Source of the DNA: Ustilaginoidea virens
Taxonomy: Eukaryota; Ascomycota; Sordariomycetes; Hypocreales; Clavicipitaceae
Assembly (NCBI RefSeq): GCF_000687475.1
Contig: NC_057317.1
Span: 6,510,501-6,574,500 of the forward strand
DNA: 64,000 bases
Direction: 5' to 3'
Both the position numbers and the translations under genes were made by a program. The notes beneath the pieces were generated by a model. It made no database searches and had not been told where the DNA came from. It saw only the letters and a program-made list of their open reading frames with translations. Positions 23,461 through 34,430 of this stretch are shown one piece after another. Position 1 is the first letter of the stretch. The number at the start of each line of letters is the position of its first letter.

Positions 23461-23702
23461 TATAAAGGACTGGCCCTAGGGCTATTGCGAATAGGCATCG
23501 AATGAATATATTAAATAGACTAAGGAGAAAAGAGAGAGGGCCCGAATAGGGGCCTCTGAGTAGCCTATTTATGCCCGTATATAGTACGGGCCGAGTCCTT
23601 AGCGAGCCCTTATAACCCCGTGCCGATACTCCTTAGGCTAGTCGCAGGCGCAGCCCGAGTCCTAGCCACATTGTGGCGCGGGCGTAGCCCGGGCCTGTGA
23701 TA
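23461..23702 (-). repeat. 5' LTR of Gypsy-1 copy B
   Basis: A 242-bp repeat, TATAAAGGAC to CCTGTGATA on the plus strand, followed by target duplication ATTAT. In sense it has a TATA-type box about 52 bases upstream of AGTCTATTTAA (23,511-23,521), the proposed RNA 5' end. It contains two copies of a GC-rich hairpin motif of the form CGGGCTRCGCCCG and a palindromic GCCCTAGGGC near its 3' end, all conserved among the gypsy LTRs of this window. Confidence 0.9.
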
Positions 23703-25010
23703 ATTATCACTTCAACAATATATTATCTAAGGTAGCAAAATATATTCGGAATTACTAATGCCGTAGGGTGTATAAGAGCCGTTAATTACACTAAGGCTTA
23801 CTATAACTACTACTAATTGCAGACTATTTTTAGTCGCAAATATCGGTCGACTTTATAACCAACCTTCCTATCTATAATATATCTAACCTGCAATTCCTTA
23901 TAGTAATTATAGACCGCCTATCGAAATATATCTAGCTAAAAGCTATATATTTAATAAAAGCAGAAGACTGCGTAAAGCAGTTCCAATAATACTAATAGTG
24001 CTTTTATAGTTTTCCTAAAGAGATTATTAGCGATTAAGGTTTAGATTAGGTAGGCCAATTTTAGTCTATACTATATAAATCAGCCGGGACTAAGCAACTT
24101 CTTTTAATAGTATACCACCCCTAAACTAATAGCAGCATAAAGCGAATAAACCAAAAAATATAGGCGGTCCTCTATATTATAATTTCCTTTAATTAGTACG
24201 ATTAGCTATATCATCTCGCAGTATATTAACTTATATTAAATAACCGGATATTATCTATTACTAGGTTTAGCCTAAACTAGCTGCTTAATAGGTTTAATAT
24301 TCCAATTATCGCCCCGCCTCTAAAGGTAACCTTAAGCTTAACTACCCTAAAGGGGCATACGGCTCTCTTTTTTAGTAACCTTAAAGAGGGATAGGAATTA
24401 GCCTAGGCTACTATCGCCTTTATATAATAACAATAATAGGATACTACTAACCGTTTATAATGCCTGGCTAAATACTTTTAGGTTAGTAACTAGGTATAAT
24501 TAAACCTCTAGAATATTAAAACAAACCGCCTATATAAGAAGCTTAATTAGGTCTCTACTAAATATACTATCGTTACTATCTTATTATTATTTAAGATTTA
24601 GCTTAATATCCTATAAAATATCTATTTAGTTTTCTATATTAACCTAATCGAATAAGCTACTTCTAATCTATTATCTAATTAAGTAATAACTAATATATAA
24701 TTTAGGCCCCTATTTATCCTCCCTTAAGACTCTATAAACCTATATAAAAAGTATAAAGTTAAGGAGATACTCGCAGCAAAGAATATATAGGGCTAAAGAC
24801 GGAAATATAATATACTTATAAAGTAGAAAGGGTATAACTTACTAATATAAGAACCCCTAAAAAACTTTAAGGATACTACTGCATAAGAAATATTTAAGGC
24901 TAAATAAGGGGATATTAGGACTTATAATAGGCCCAGCCAGGTCCTAAAATAAAGTCTATTAGACCAGTAAATAACGCCAAACACCTACTACTATAAATAA
25001 AATATAAAAA
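23703..25010 (+). pseudogene. pol: Gypsy-1 copy C: integrase core and chromodomain
   Basis: This continues the integrase from 15,641 after the copy B insertion (ATTAT duplicated). The plus strand encodes the HHCC end, the catalytic core (about 23,830-24,230, with D-R-L-S-K-Y and a Y-H-P-x-T-N-S region) and, near 24,720-24,900, a chromodomain with the same pattern as copy A. Many TAG/TAA codons. It ends near 25,010 in an A-rich stretch. Confidence 0.85.
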
Positions 25011-25418
25011 ATAATAAAAACACTTCAAAAAAAAAACAATATAATAAACTAAACCGGGGCCGATATAAGCTTACCCCTAATATACCCCCTCCTAAGGCTA
25101 TTCTATATCTCCTTAAGCCTCCTCCTATTCCTATAGTAGTACATAAGCTAATAGTAATAAGGGTCCTTACGGGGCAGGGCATATATATAGGCTATACATC
25201 AGATAGGGATAATTTCCCATATATCTACAATATAACAGAGTCTATAGGCTACTATAAGGCGAATATAGTAAAGGCGCACTAAGAGACGATAAGACCCCTT
25301 AACGAAATAAAGCCAGATAATACAGTATCTACAGCAGTAGCTATAATAAAAACGGCGAAAGCATAAGGGGCTATAGAGCAGGTTCTACCTACTATTATAG
25401 GGGTTATATTAGATAACC

Positions 25419-26580
25419 TTACGCTAGTGGCAGTAGAGCCTCTATATAGTACTAGCCGCCTTAGTCGTATAATGGTTCCCTTTCTATATAATATATAAGG
25501 AGGGCGGGCTGAGATAGGGGCGGGGGCAGCTAGGGACATTAAGCTCTAACCTAATACTACTCTATCCTAGCATAATATTCCTAGGCTTCTATTTGCGTTT
25601 CCCTTATAATATTTAATATAAAAGCGAGATCTATAATAGACCTAGCCTAACGCCAGGAGGGCGTTAATACTACGGATATAGCAGAAACTATACTAGAGGC
25701 ATCTTTTAGCCTAAATACTAAATGCGGGGCATAAGGGGCTACCTATTCGGCAGTAAAAGTATAACGCTATTAATTATTTAAAGCCTAAAACTCGAGGGTT
25801 AGGATAGTAGCACACGCTTTCTATATATCCATCTTAGGATAGGCAGGCTCTATAATAGCCCTCCCCTCCTTTACTACCTTAATCTAATTGCATAAAATAT
25901 ATCATAGTATAGGGTTCTCTACGAGACGTTAATCAAGCTATATATAAAATGCGTGGGAATTAGTATAGCTTTTATACCCTTTTACTCTTCTATAACGCTT
26001 ATAAATAGGTAGCTCTCCGGTCGCTTATATATACTTAGTGCACCTATTGCATAAGAACTCTTTATCTTTTATATATTAATACTCTTTATTTAAAGAGTCC
26101 CCTTCTAGAAGATATTCGCTAATAGTATAGTATAGCTTTTAGGGATAAGTAAGACCTGTTCCTTCTCTGGCAGGGGCACTATTAGCAGCAGATAAAGATA
26201 TTTTCGGGTTCTAAATAGGGTTAGCACGAGACGCTTGCGATATAGGTAGGGACTTAAGACTTACCAATAGGCTTTACGATAGGCTATACTAGGTCTTACT
26301 ACAAAAGGAGTTAGCAGTAGGTTATAATAGAGAAAAAATTTGGTAAGGAATACTAATGCGATTAGGGCGGGAATAATACTTCAACCGATTAGCACGCAAT
26401 ATAGGCTTAACGCGGGATAAAACTTATAATAATAGGGACCTTCGATACGTATTAATAGCCTTAATAGGAAGAAAGGAAGAAGGAAAAGAGCCCCTAATAA
26501 AAAACAATAAAGACTATAGGGAGATTTCTAGCTGGTAGCTAGCTAAAATTTTTTTATAACGTTCCTAGCTGTATTAGTCA
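25419..26580 (-). pseudogene. Gypsy-1 antisense accessory gene, copy C (broken)
   Basis: Third copy of the convergent gene. The motif F-L-C-N-R-C-T-K-Y-I then A-T-G-E-L-P-I-Y-K is preserved near 26,000-26,080, while the later Cys have become Tyr. It ends at the shared TAA (25,419-25,421). An overlapping frame from 25,539 to 25,279 (M-S-L-A-A-P-A-P) is also partly shared between copies but is probably a shadow. Confidence 0.6.
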
Positions 26581-26838
26581 ACCTCTAGCTGGCGGCGTAA
26601 TAACGAACTTTTATATACTTCCACCATACTATTCCCAATTAATAACTATATGACTCCGTTAATTATATAGCCACATCTATTACGCTTATAGACGAATCCT
26701 TCCTATCTCTAGCAATTAGCCTATATACGGATTTAAGGATATCGTGGCGTAGTAATTAGCGATATAATTAGTCTTTAGCGGAGGACTGATTAATGATAAA
26801 AAACGATTTTTCCGACTTTAAGGCAGAAGAGGGGGGTA

Positions 26839-27080
26839 TATTACAGGCTCGGGCTACGCCTGCGCTATAATATAGCTAGGACTTAGGCTGCGCCCGCGAA
26901 TAGCCCAAAGAGTATCAGCATAGGGTCATAAGGGCTCGCTAAGGACTTAGCCTATGCTACATATAGGCATAAATAGACTACTCAGAGGCCCCTATTTGGG
27001 TTCTCTCTCTTTCCTCCTTAGTCTATTTAATATATTCATTCAACGCCTATTCGTAGTAGCCCTAGGGCCAGTCCTTTATA
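26839..27080 (+). repeat. 3' LTR of Gypsy-1 copy C
   Basis: A 242-bp repeat, TATTACAGG to GTCCTTTATA, preceded by the polypurine tract GGGGGGTA (26,831-26,838). It joins the Copia-1 leader directly at 27,081. Both ends have RIP-type changes from TGT...ACA. Confidence 0.9.
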
Positions 27081-27169
27081 TATTCAACCATTTTACCAGC
27101 CAGCAAGCTAGTTATTCCTCTGCTTTTATAACTATCGGCACCATTTTTCAACGACTTTTAACCACTGTA

Positions 27170-30100
27170 ATGGCACAGTCAAGGCCTTCCACTTATAAAG
27201 TCCCTACGGATTCTGGCTCTAAAGCTGATTCTAATATACAACTACAGTTAGATATGGACGATATAAAGTCTCAGATGAATACCCTAACTAGCCTTATATA
27301 AGGCCTAGTTACCAAGCAAAATAATAACCCATAGACCCCCTAGGCCACTCAGGCTATTAAAAAGGAGCGTACTAATATTACTAAAGCTGGACCTTCCACT
27401 AGGATAACTACCACTAAGGATACTAATAAGGATAATGTTATGGAAATAGACCAAGACCAACCTTCTACCCCTATAAGATATAAGGGTAAACAGCCTATTT
27501 ATAATAACCTAGCACCTACCATTACCAACCAAATTAGTGATAGAGCTATTAAAGAATTAGCTAAGACTACCAAACGCTTTAAGGAGTCACAGAAGCTAAA
27601 AAGTCCCTATAATTTCGACCAGTAGAAGCAGGCCCTTATAATACAACTTAGGGCCTTTAAAATAGCCAACTTTATTAACGACCCTTCTATAGCTAGGCAT
27701 TTTAATAAGTCTGAACAGGCCTTTCTACTACTAATGCTAAGGAACAGCTGTAGTGAAAAGGCTGTAGAGGCTATAGACTGGTGTAATAACCTAGAGGAAG
27801 CCTACCTTTTACTAGTAGCCCAGTATTGCCACTCACCAGAAGTACAGCGGGCACACTTATACCCTACCTTTTATACCCTTACATTTACCGGTTATAAAGG
27901 CACCTTAGAGGCTTTTAATAGCGAATTTAATAGCTATATTTCTCGCCTTAAAATCTTAGGTTCTAAAATCGACTCCTTCGACCAAATTAACCAGTATTTA
28001 TAGGCTATAGAGGGGGTATTTATCCGCTAGACCAAACGCCAACGCTCTATGATTAGGGCTTATAGCGCCTAGGGCGTTATTAATAGCAGCAAATTTAACC
28101 TCCAGTATTTTATAGTTAACTTACTAGAAGAACAGCGTTCTAAGGGGTCTAGTAAAGTAGCTGCAAATAATAAGTCTAAGGCTTCCAAGGACCCTAAAAA
28201 TAAAGGGTCTACTAACGCCGCTTCTACTAATAATAATAGCAAGAATAATTTTACTAAAAAGAAGCAGCAATAAAAGAAGGAACAGGACTCTAATAATACC
28301 TCTAATAATCAACAAGATGTCGAGTCCTTTATTATAGGCAATTATAATACCCAGGATACTAATATATCTTATTCTTCTTCCACTATATCACCTGATACCC
28401 AGCCCTTAGCTATAAGCTATAGTGCTAAATCAGGCGGCAGGACCCCCAAGGATACCCTTCTTTACGATACAGGCTCTACTTATTATATTGTTAATGATAA
28501 GAAACATTTCACCACATTTCACCACTTTGAGAAGGGTGATAAGCCTATAATTACTACTGGTAGTGGCCCTATCTCCCCTACCGGTTGGGGCATAGCACGA
28601 TTTACTGTGTTATAAGGCATTAATCCTACCAAATAGGGCACTATAGAGCTTAAGAACGCACTATATATTCCTGCTCTGGATATTAACATTATTAGCGGTG
28701 TAAAACACTATGCCGCTAAAGGGGTATTAATTAAAAATCAGCTATAATCAGCAAGCCGTAAATGCATCGGCATTTTTAACTTCGAAAAATACGGCTTTTT
28801 CCTTCCACAGAAAGGAATAGACACACCACTGCTGCATCAACCTTGCAGCCACTATACTAATAGTATAGTAGTAGAGGTCCCCAGCCCTACTAACCCTGCT
28901 GATTATAGTGATCCTACGGATACTACTATTACCCCCGGTCCCGTTATTACGACAAGCGAAGACCCTGTAGAGGTTACTAACCCTACTGCCCCTATAACAG
29001 CGAATACAGAATATCAGAAGTTATTACAATTAGCCGGCATTTGGCATATACGGCTAGGGCATATAGGTATTCAGCTACTTAAAAAAACCTATGCTAATAC
29101 TCCTGGTCTACCTAATCTCGATAAGGTTAAGGATGCTGATTTTCGCTATTTGGCCTGTATTCAGGCTAAGAAGGTTAGAAGACCTTCTAAGGATGCGATA
29201 CCTAATCCAGCTAAATGCCTGGATATTATAGAAGGTGATACTTTTGCTATATTACCCACACCATATAACAAACGACCTATTGCTCTTATATTAGTGGATA
29301 GAAAATCCCGATTCTGTTGGCTTTACTTACTACCTAATAGGGAAGGCACCAGGTATTTACAGCATTATAGGGCTTTATACAAAGCCTGCAGGTCAGATAT
29401 GGTAAAACCCCTGTTGAGTTCCACTATGATGGTGGTAATGAAATTAATAAAATGCTTAACAATTGGCTTGCCCTATAAGGTATAAAGTTTGATACCTCCA
29501 GTCCTTATATACACGAATAAAACGGCCTAGCTGAACGTTCTATAAGGGTTATAGCTGATAGATTACGTGCCACTATGACCTGGTTAAGGTTGCCTTCTAA
29601 CTTTTGGTCCGCCGTAATTACTAGCGTTGTTATGCTGGTAAATATTACGGCAGTTACTAATAGACCTTCCAGCCCTTATTTGGAGCTATTAAAAGACTAT
29701 GACTAAATAACCCCTAAGCACTATCCTGATCTTATTAACCTTAGGGCTATTGGAGCTGCTATTGATGTGCTTATACCACACGAAAAGCGTGTAAAAAGCC
29801 GCAAATTAGCGCCCCGAACCGAGCCTGGTAGGCTCCTTGCTACTCTAGGTAATAATACATACCTAGTTTACCTTCTAAAAAAGAAGGTTGTCACTAAAAC
29901 AACCTTTATTACCTTCATCCACCAAAATGAAGGTATAGGCCCTATATCAAGTGGCCTAGAAGGAGACTTTCACAGAGGGCAAAATACAGGTTCAGAGGGG
30001 GTATCTAGCAGTAAAGAACCTGCTATTTTACCGGATGACCTAGAAAGCATCCCTGACCCTACTAACATTACTAATAATAATGTTATGCTGGATGACCTAG

Positions 30101-32112
30101 AAAGCATCCCTGACCCTACTAATCTTACTAATATTAATAATAATAATGTTATACTGGATGACCTTAAAAGCGTCCCCGGTATTATTAATATTAATACCAC
30201 TCCTATAGTTCAGTCCCCGGCTACTGCAAAGAATGATCTTATAGATATCTTTACTAGCCTTAACCCTACCGACCTTGCTGACCTTACTGGCCCTACCAGC
30301 CCTGCTGGCCCTACGGGCCCTACTAATCCTACGAGCCCTACCAACCCTACTGGCCTTACCGACTTATTCCCTTAGGAAGGTAATACTTTACACCATCTGA
30401 TATGGGATTCCTGCTATGCAGCTAAGCGTAAGCTAGCTAAAAAGGCCCCTGATGGTACGCCTAATAGCTGGAAGGATGTGCTATAATGCCCTGAAAAAGA
30501 AAAAGACCTTTGGATAAAGGCACTATTTAAGGAATTCGAGTAGCTTTGAGATACTAAAGTCTTCCAATTTATTCCTAAGTCTAGTATTCCTATTGATAGG
30601 AAAATTATACGCAATAGGCCTGTTTTTCGGATTAAAAAGGATATCAATAATCAGCCTATAAAATATAAGGCTAGATTAATAGTTAAGGGTTTTATGCAAG
30701 TCGAAGAAAAGGACTTCTAGTATACCTATACTTCTACCTCTATCCCACCCACCTAGAGGGTTATACTGGCTTTAGCAGCTAGTAATAATTGGGAAATAGA
30801 ATAAATCGACTTTATAGGCGCCTTCTTAAATAGCGAACTTTCTAAAACAATTTATATAGATATCTCAAATGGATTTCTTAAATTTACAAAGAGCCTGTTA
30901 TTAACTAATAGCAAGCTTTAGTCTCATATATAGCGGCAACGGTTACTAACTTTGCTTAAAGAAGCTGGCTTTAACCCTTCTATAAAGCAAGCTATTTTAT
31001 TAAAGAAGGCCCTATACGGGCTAAAATAAGTACCCCGCGAATGGCAATATCGGCTAAAAGATCTGATTTCTAGTGAAGGTTTTTTGCCTCTAGCTTCTAA
31101 TGCTGCCGTCTTTTATAATAAGCAAACCAGCATCTTTATCGTTACTTATATTGACGACTGCCTATTAGTTGGTCCTAATATAACTTATATTAACCAGTTA
31201 AAAAGGAAATTTCATAAGGTTTATGCTATAGAAGACCGCGGTCTGGCTTCCTTCTTTCTAGGCGTATAGATTATATAGAACAGGAAGGAAGGTTTATTAT
31301 AGCTATATCAAGCCCAATTTATAGCAGAGGTCCTAGCTAAATTTGGCTTACAGGATATTAAACCTCAGCTAATTCCACTATAACTAGGGGTTCTAAATGA
31401 ATCTAGTGGAAAAGATCTTAACCCTACGGATTAAAGCCTTTATTAGAGCCTTATTGGCACTATAATGTAGCTTATAATGATGACTAGGCCCGACCTAGCA
31501 TTTCCTACCCAATACTTCTCTCGGTTTATAACTAAGGCAACTACTGTGCATCTAAATGCTGCGAAAGGCGCTTTTAGCTATCTTAAAGGCACTGAGAATA
31601 TAGCTATTTATTATCGTACTACTAATAGTAAGCAACAGCCTATTATAACCGCTTATTTAGATAGCGATTTTGCTGGCTGTAAAGAGACTTCTAAATCAAC
31701 TGGAGGTTTTCTTACTACTATTAATAGTGGTCCTATTAGCTGGCGTTCTAAGCGAGCCTTTTTGGTAGTACTATCTACTTTAGAAGCCGAATCAGATGCT
31801 TTACTTGAGACGATCTGTGAGGTACAGTGGCTATCTAACCTCTGTAAAGAGCTAGATATTAATATAGAACGCCCTATACCGCTATACTGCGATAACCAGG
31901 GCTCTATATTAAATTCTAATGACCCTAATCAGCATGCTTGCACTAAGTATACACTATTAAAATTCCGGTATATTAGGGAGCAAGCCCAGCTGGGCTTAGT
32001 TAATATTACCTACTTACCTAATAATAGTATGCCTGCTGACGGTCTTACTAAGCCACTGCCGGGCCCTAAATTTACTAAGTTCCGTGAGTTATTAGACCGT
32101 AGGGCCTGCTAA
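27170..32112 (+). pseudogene. gag-pol: Copia-1 gag-pol (nonsense codons and one frameshift)
   Basis: From ATG 27,170 to TAA 32,112, about 1,648 codons. Gag covers 27,170-28,330. The protease has an intact D-T-G at 28,466-28,474 (L-L-Y-D-T-G-S). A pre-integrase H-I-R-L-G-H-I-G lies at 29,045, the integrase Asp residues near 29,225 and 29,420, and N-G-L-A-E-R-S near 29,525. A low-complexity linker spans 29,950-30,375. The RT has Y-I-D-D at 31,147-31,158, and RNase H runs to M-P-A-D-G-L-T-K-P near 32,040. The frame changes near 29,390-29,410: upstream parts share one frame, everything after 29,767 another. Stops are TAG/TAA. It would supply capsid and replication enzymes if repaired; as it stands it is dead. 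Confidence 0.92.
30034..30372 (+). repeat. Tandem repeats in the integrase-RT linker of Copia-1
   Basis: Two in-frame repeat blocks. At 30,034-30,175 a unit coding D-D-L-E-S-I-P-D-P-T-N occurs about three times, separated by Asn/Ile runs. At 30,270-30,370 a Gly/Ser-Pro-Thr repeat of about 9 bases (G-P-T-x-P-x) occurs roughly ten times. The corresponding region of Copia-2 (39,655-40,011) is also Pro/Gly/Gln-rich but with a different repeat, so the linker varies rapidly. Confidence 0.8.
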
Positions 32113-32235
32113 CTTATATTATTCTTACCAAGGTTTTTTATATATATATTTTTCTTTGGTCCTTTTTTAATGCATTTTCTTTCCCTATCCTTTATATATG
32201 ATTAGCTTGCTACTACAGTAGCTAATCAGAGGGGG

Positions 32236-33164
32236 TGTTAAAATCCTACGGTAGTCTATTAGACTGCTGGCCCTTCTACCGTCTCTTAGACTCACGACTG
32301 TCCCACCGGACTTACGGTGGTCTTACTAATCTTGTGCTATTACCGTTTACCTTCCGGATTTTCAGTGGATTAGTACTGTATACCAAATAAGGTAGGCCTT
32401 TATCGGGCCTTATTTTTGGTAAGGCTTGATATGATGTATCGGGCCTTATTTTTAAAATATATGGTAAGGCGGTATATGACGTACCGGGCTTTATTTAAAA
32501 TATTTAATACGGCCGGATATTACGTGGGCACACCAGGCCTTATTTAAAAATATTTAAAAATATTTAATACGGCTGGATATTACGTGGGCACATCGGGCCT
32601 TATTTAAAAATATTTAATACGCCCGGATATTATGTGGGCACACCGGGCCTTATTTAAAAGATATTTAATACGGCTGGATATTACGTGGCACACTGGGTAT
32701 TATTTAAAATATTTAATACGGCTGGATATTACGTGGCACACCGGGCATTATTTAAAATATTTAATACGGCTGGATATTATGTGGCACACCGGGCATTATT
32801 TGAATTATTTAATACGGCTGGATATTATGTGGCACACCGGGCATTATTTAAAATATTTGGTAAGGCTTAATATGACGTATCCCATATTTTAAAATATATG
32901 GTAAGGCTGGATATATCGTGGTATAATGGGTATTACGAGGAGCTCTCGTACTGGCTACCTTGGATGCCTAGGCCTACCCTCTCTCTTAGATATATTTAGG
33001 ATAGCTTTTCCCCTTCTTTCTAGATAGTAGAAGGGTAGCATAATCGAACTTGTTAATGCACTATATGCCTCTTGACTCTTTTCACCTTTCCTGCGTTTCT
33101 GGTTATTTATATTTATCTTGTCTTTATCCGGCTTCACTTTATATTTACCCTCAGAATTGTAACA
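32236..33164 (+). repeat. 3' LTR of Copia-1 (929 bp) with 48-bp satellite
   Basis: Runs from TGTTAAAATCC to AGAATTGTAACA, just after the polypurine tract. The outer 150 bp and the 3' 230 bp match the solo LTRs at 33,553, 47,363 and 19,867. The middle (32,400-32,925) is an array of about ten 48-51 bp units around CGGCTGGATATTACGTGG, which accounts for the 90-bp length difference from the LTR at 47,363. A TATATTTAGG-like promoter box lies near 32,990. Confidence 0.9.
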
Positions 33165-33420
33165 CTATTCATCTCATTCACTATAGTCTTTATAGAATAG
33201 TTCCTATAGGTCATCGTTAATTATGCAGTCCTTCTTATAGGTATAAATTAAGAAGACCAGGCGGTTATATAATGCCATAGTGGTGGCATTAGGGGTAATT
33301 AGCTCTATTGCAGTAGCCTAATTATTATCGAATAGGGGGGCAAATCGATGTAGCCTTTTAGGCAGTGCCGGTTGTAATGATGATAATCGTGATCATGCTA
33401 TAGTGTTAAGAGGAGGGTTT
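33165..33420 (-). pseudogene. Unidentified coding-like fragment of element F
   Basis: One minus-strand frame (about 33,400-33,165) reads H-R-F-A-P-L-F-D-N-N, then T-M-A-L-Y-N-R-L-V-F and L-F-Y-K-D-Y-S-E, with few stops, all explicable as RIP. It runs into the Copia-1 junction. I do not recognise the product; the aromatic-rich pattern would suit a gag or capsid-like protein, but that is a guess. Confidence 0.35.
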
Positions 33421-33552
33421 TGAAAAGGGGGGGATATATTGCAAGGAGTGCAAGAGGGCTTTTATCCATAGGGGTAAAAGAAAGAAAGAAGGGGTTAGTT
33501 AGCAGGATAACTATTTAACGGAATGGGTTATATACCTCCTATATACTGAGGG

Positions 33553-34292
33553 TGTTAAAATCCTATAATAGCTTACTAGGCTGCTGGCCTAATGCCCTAA
33601 TGGTCTACTAACCTTCTGGCCCTTATACCGTCTCTTAGACTTAACCAACCCAGGCCTTTGCCTTTTACCTTAAGGATTTTCAGTGGATTATTTACTGTAT
33701 ATCAAGTAAGGTAGGCCTTAAGGTAGGCCTTGTTAAAAAGGTGTGGCATTGCTAAATTAGCGTGGTGGCTTACTAGCGTGGTGGCGGCCTACTAGTGTGG
33801 TGGCTAGTCCACTAGTGTGGTGGTTAGTCACTAGCGTGGTGGTTAGTCACTAGCGTGGTGGCTAATTACTAGTGCGGTGGTTAGGGTGGTTGGAAAGGCT
33901 GGATATAGTGGGGCTGCTGACGTATCATATACGTGGCATAGTGAGTATTACGGGGAGCTTTCTTACTGGCTATCCTGGATGCCTGGGCCCACCTCTCCTT
34001 CGTGTATATATAGGATAGCTTTCCCCCTTCTTTCTAGATAGTAGAAGGGTAGCACAATCGAACCTGTTAATGCACTATATGCCTCTTAACTCCCACCTTT
34101 CCTGCGTTATTCTGGTTATCTTATATTTGCCTTGCCTTTACACTTGCCTCGCTTTATAGCACTTGTATAGTCTTAGGACTTAGTGACGAATCTAGTATTT
34201 ATACTAAGATTAAGTCACAGGTCGCAGACAGTCTTGTGCTATCTAGCTAGCTAGTAAGGCTTTGCTTAATAGTAACCTTTAGAATTGCAATA
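33553..34292 (+). repeat. Solo copia LTR with 19-bp satellite
   Basis: 740 bp, TGTTAAAATCC to GAATTGCAATA, with a perfect 5-bp target duplication GAGGG (33,548-33,552 and 34,293-34,297). It shares its ends and 3' third with the Copia-1 LTR, but the middle (33,755-33,890) holds a 19-22 bp repeat around CTAGCGTGGTGGTTAGTCA instead of the 48-bp satellite. It is the same subtype as the LTR at 19,867-20,601. It lies between two imperfect direct copies of a roughly 50-bp segment (33,500-33,545 and 34,380-34,430). Confidence 0.92.
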
Positions 34293-34430
34293 GAGGGTAT
34301 CTTCAAATATCGTGATAGTTAGTGTGTTTTCTTCCTTTGTGATAGATAAAGGTGGAAGAGGTCTAAATCGTTCTTCTAATTAGTTAGTAGTATAACCGTT
34401 CAATAGAATGGGTTATCTGCCTTCCTAATT

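Larger units (their letters stand above)
15642..23702 (-). mobile_element. Gypsy-1 copy B, complete Ty3/gypsy element with accessory gene
   Basis: An 8,061-bp insertion with 242-bp LTRs at both ends and a perfect 5-bp target duplication ATTAT (15,637-15,641 and 23,703-23,707). Without the 735-bp solo LTR and its 5-bp duplication the element is about 7.3 kb. Order in its own sense: 5' LTR, self-priming site, gag, protease, RT, RNase H, integrase, chromodomain, antisense accessory gene, polypurine tract, 3' LTR. It interrupts the integrase of copy C. All frames carry RIP-type stops. Confidence 0.92.
14686..27080 (+). mobile_element. Gypsy-1 copy C (older host element, split by copy B)
   Basis: The visible parts are 14,686-15,641 and 23,703-27,080: RNase H, integrase, chromodomain, antisense accessory gene and 3' LTR. 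Its 5' half (LTR, gag, protease, RT) is displaced leftwards beyond the LINE nest and out of the window. The right end abuts the Copia-1 leader at 27,081; TATTC (27,081-27,085) is the predicted target duplication. Copy C is therefore younger than Copia-1 and older than copy B and both LINEs. Confidence 0.85.
27081..33164 (+). mobile_element. Copia-1, Ty1/copia element lacking its 5' LTR in the window
   Basis: A copia element with leader, gag-pol, polypurine tract (AGAGGGGG, 32,228-32,235) and 3' LTR. The 5' LTR and primer site have been separated from it by Gypsy-1 copy C, which sits in the leader. It is much less mutated than the gypsy elements: most of the polyprotein reads clearly. CTATT (33,165-33,169) is the predicted right-hand target duplication. 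It is related to Copia-2 at protein level along the whole polyprotein, but the LTRs differ. Confidence 0.9.

Noticed and set aside
25279..25539. Conserved overlapping frame M-S-L-A-A-P-A-P (also 17,211-17,444)
   Set aside because: Lies mostly beyond the conserved TAA of the accessory gene in another frame; could be real, but its low-complexity Ala/Ile content fits a shadow frame better.
32632..32892. Repetitive 61-86 codon frames in the Copia-1 LTR
   Set aside because: They are translations of the 48-bp satellite; the repeat period is a multiple of three, which keeps frames open.
32400..32925. CRISPR-like spacing of repeats
   Set aside because: Units are contiguous tandem copies without unique spacers, inside a eukaryotic LTR.
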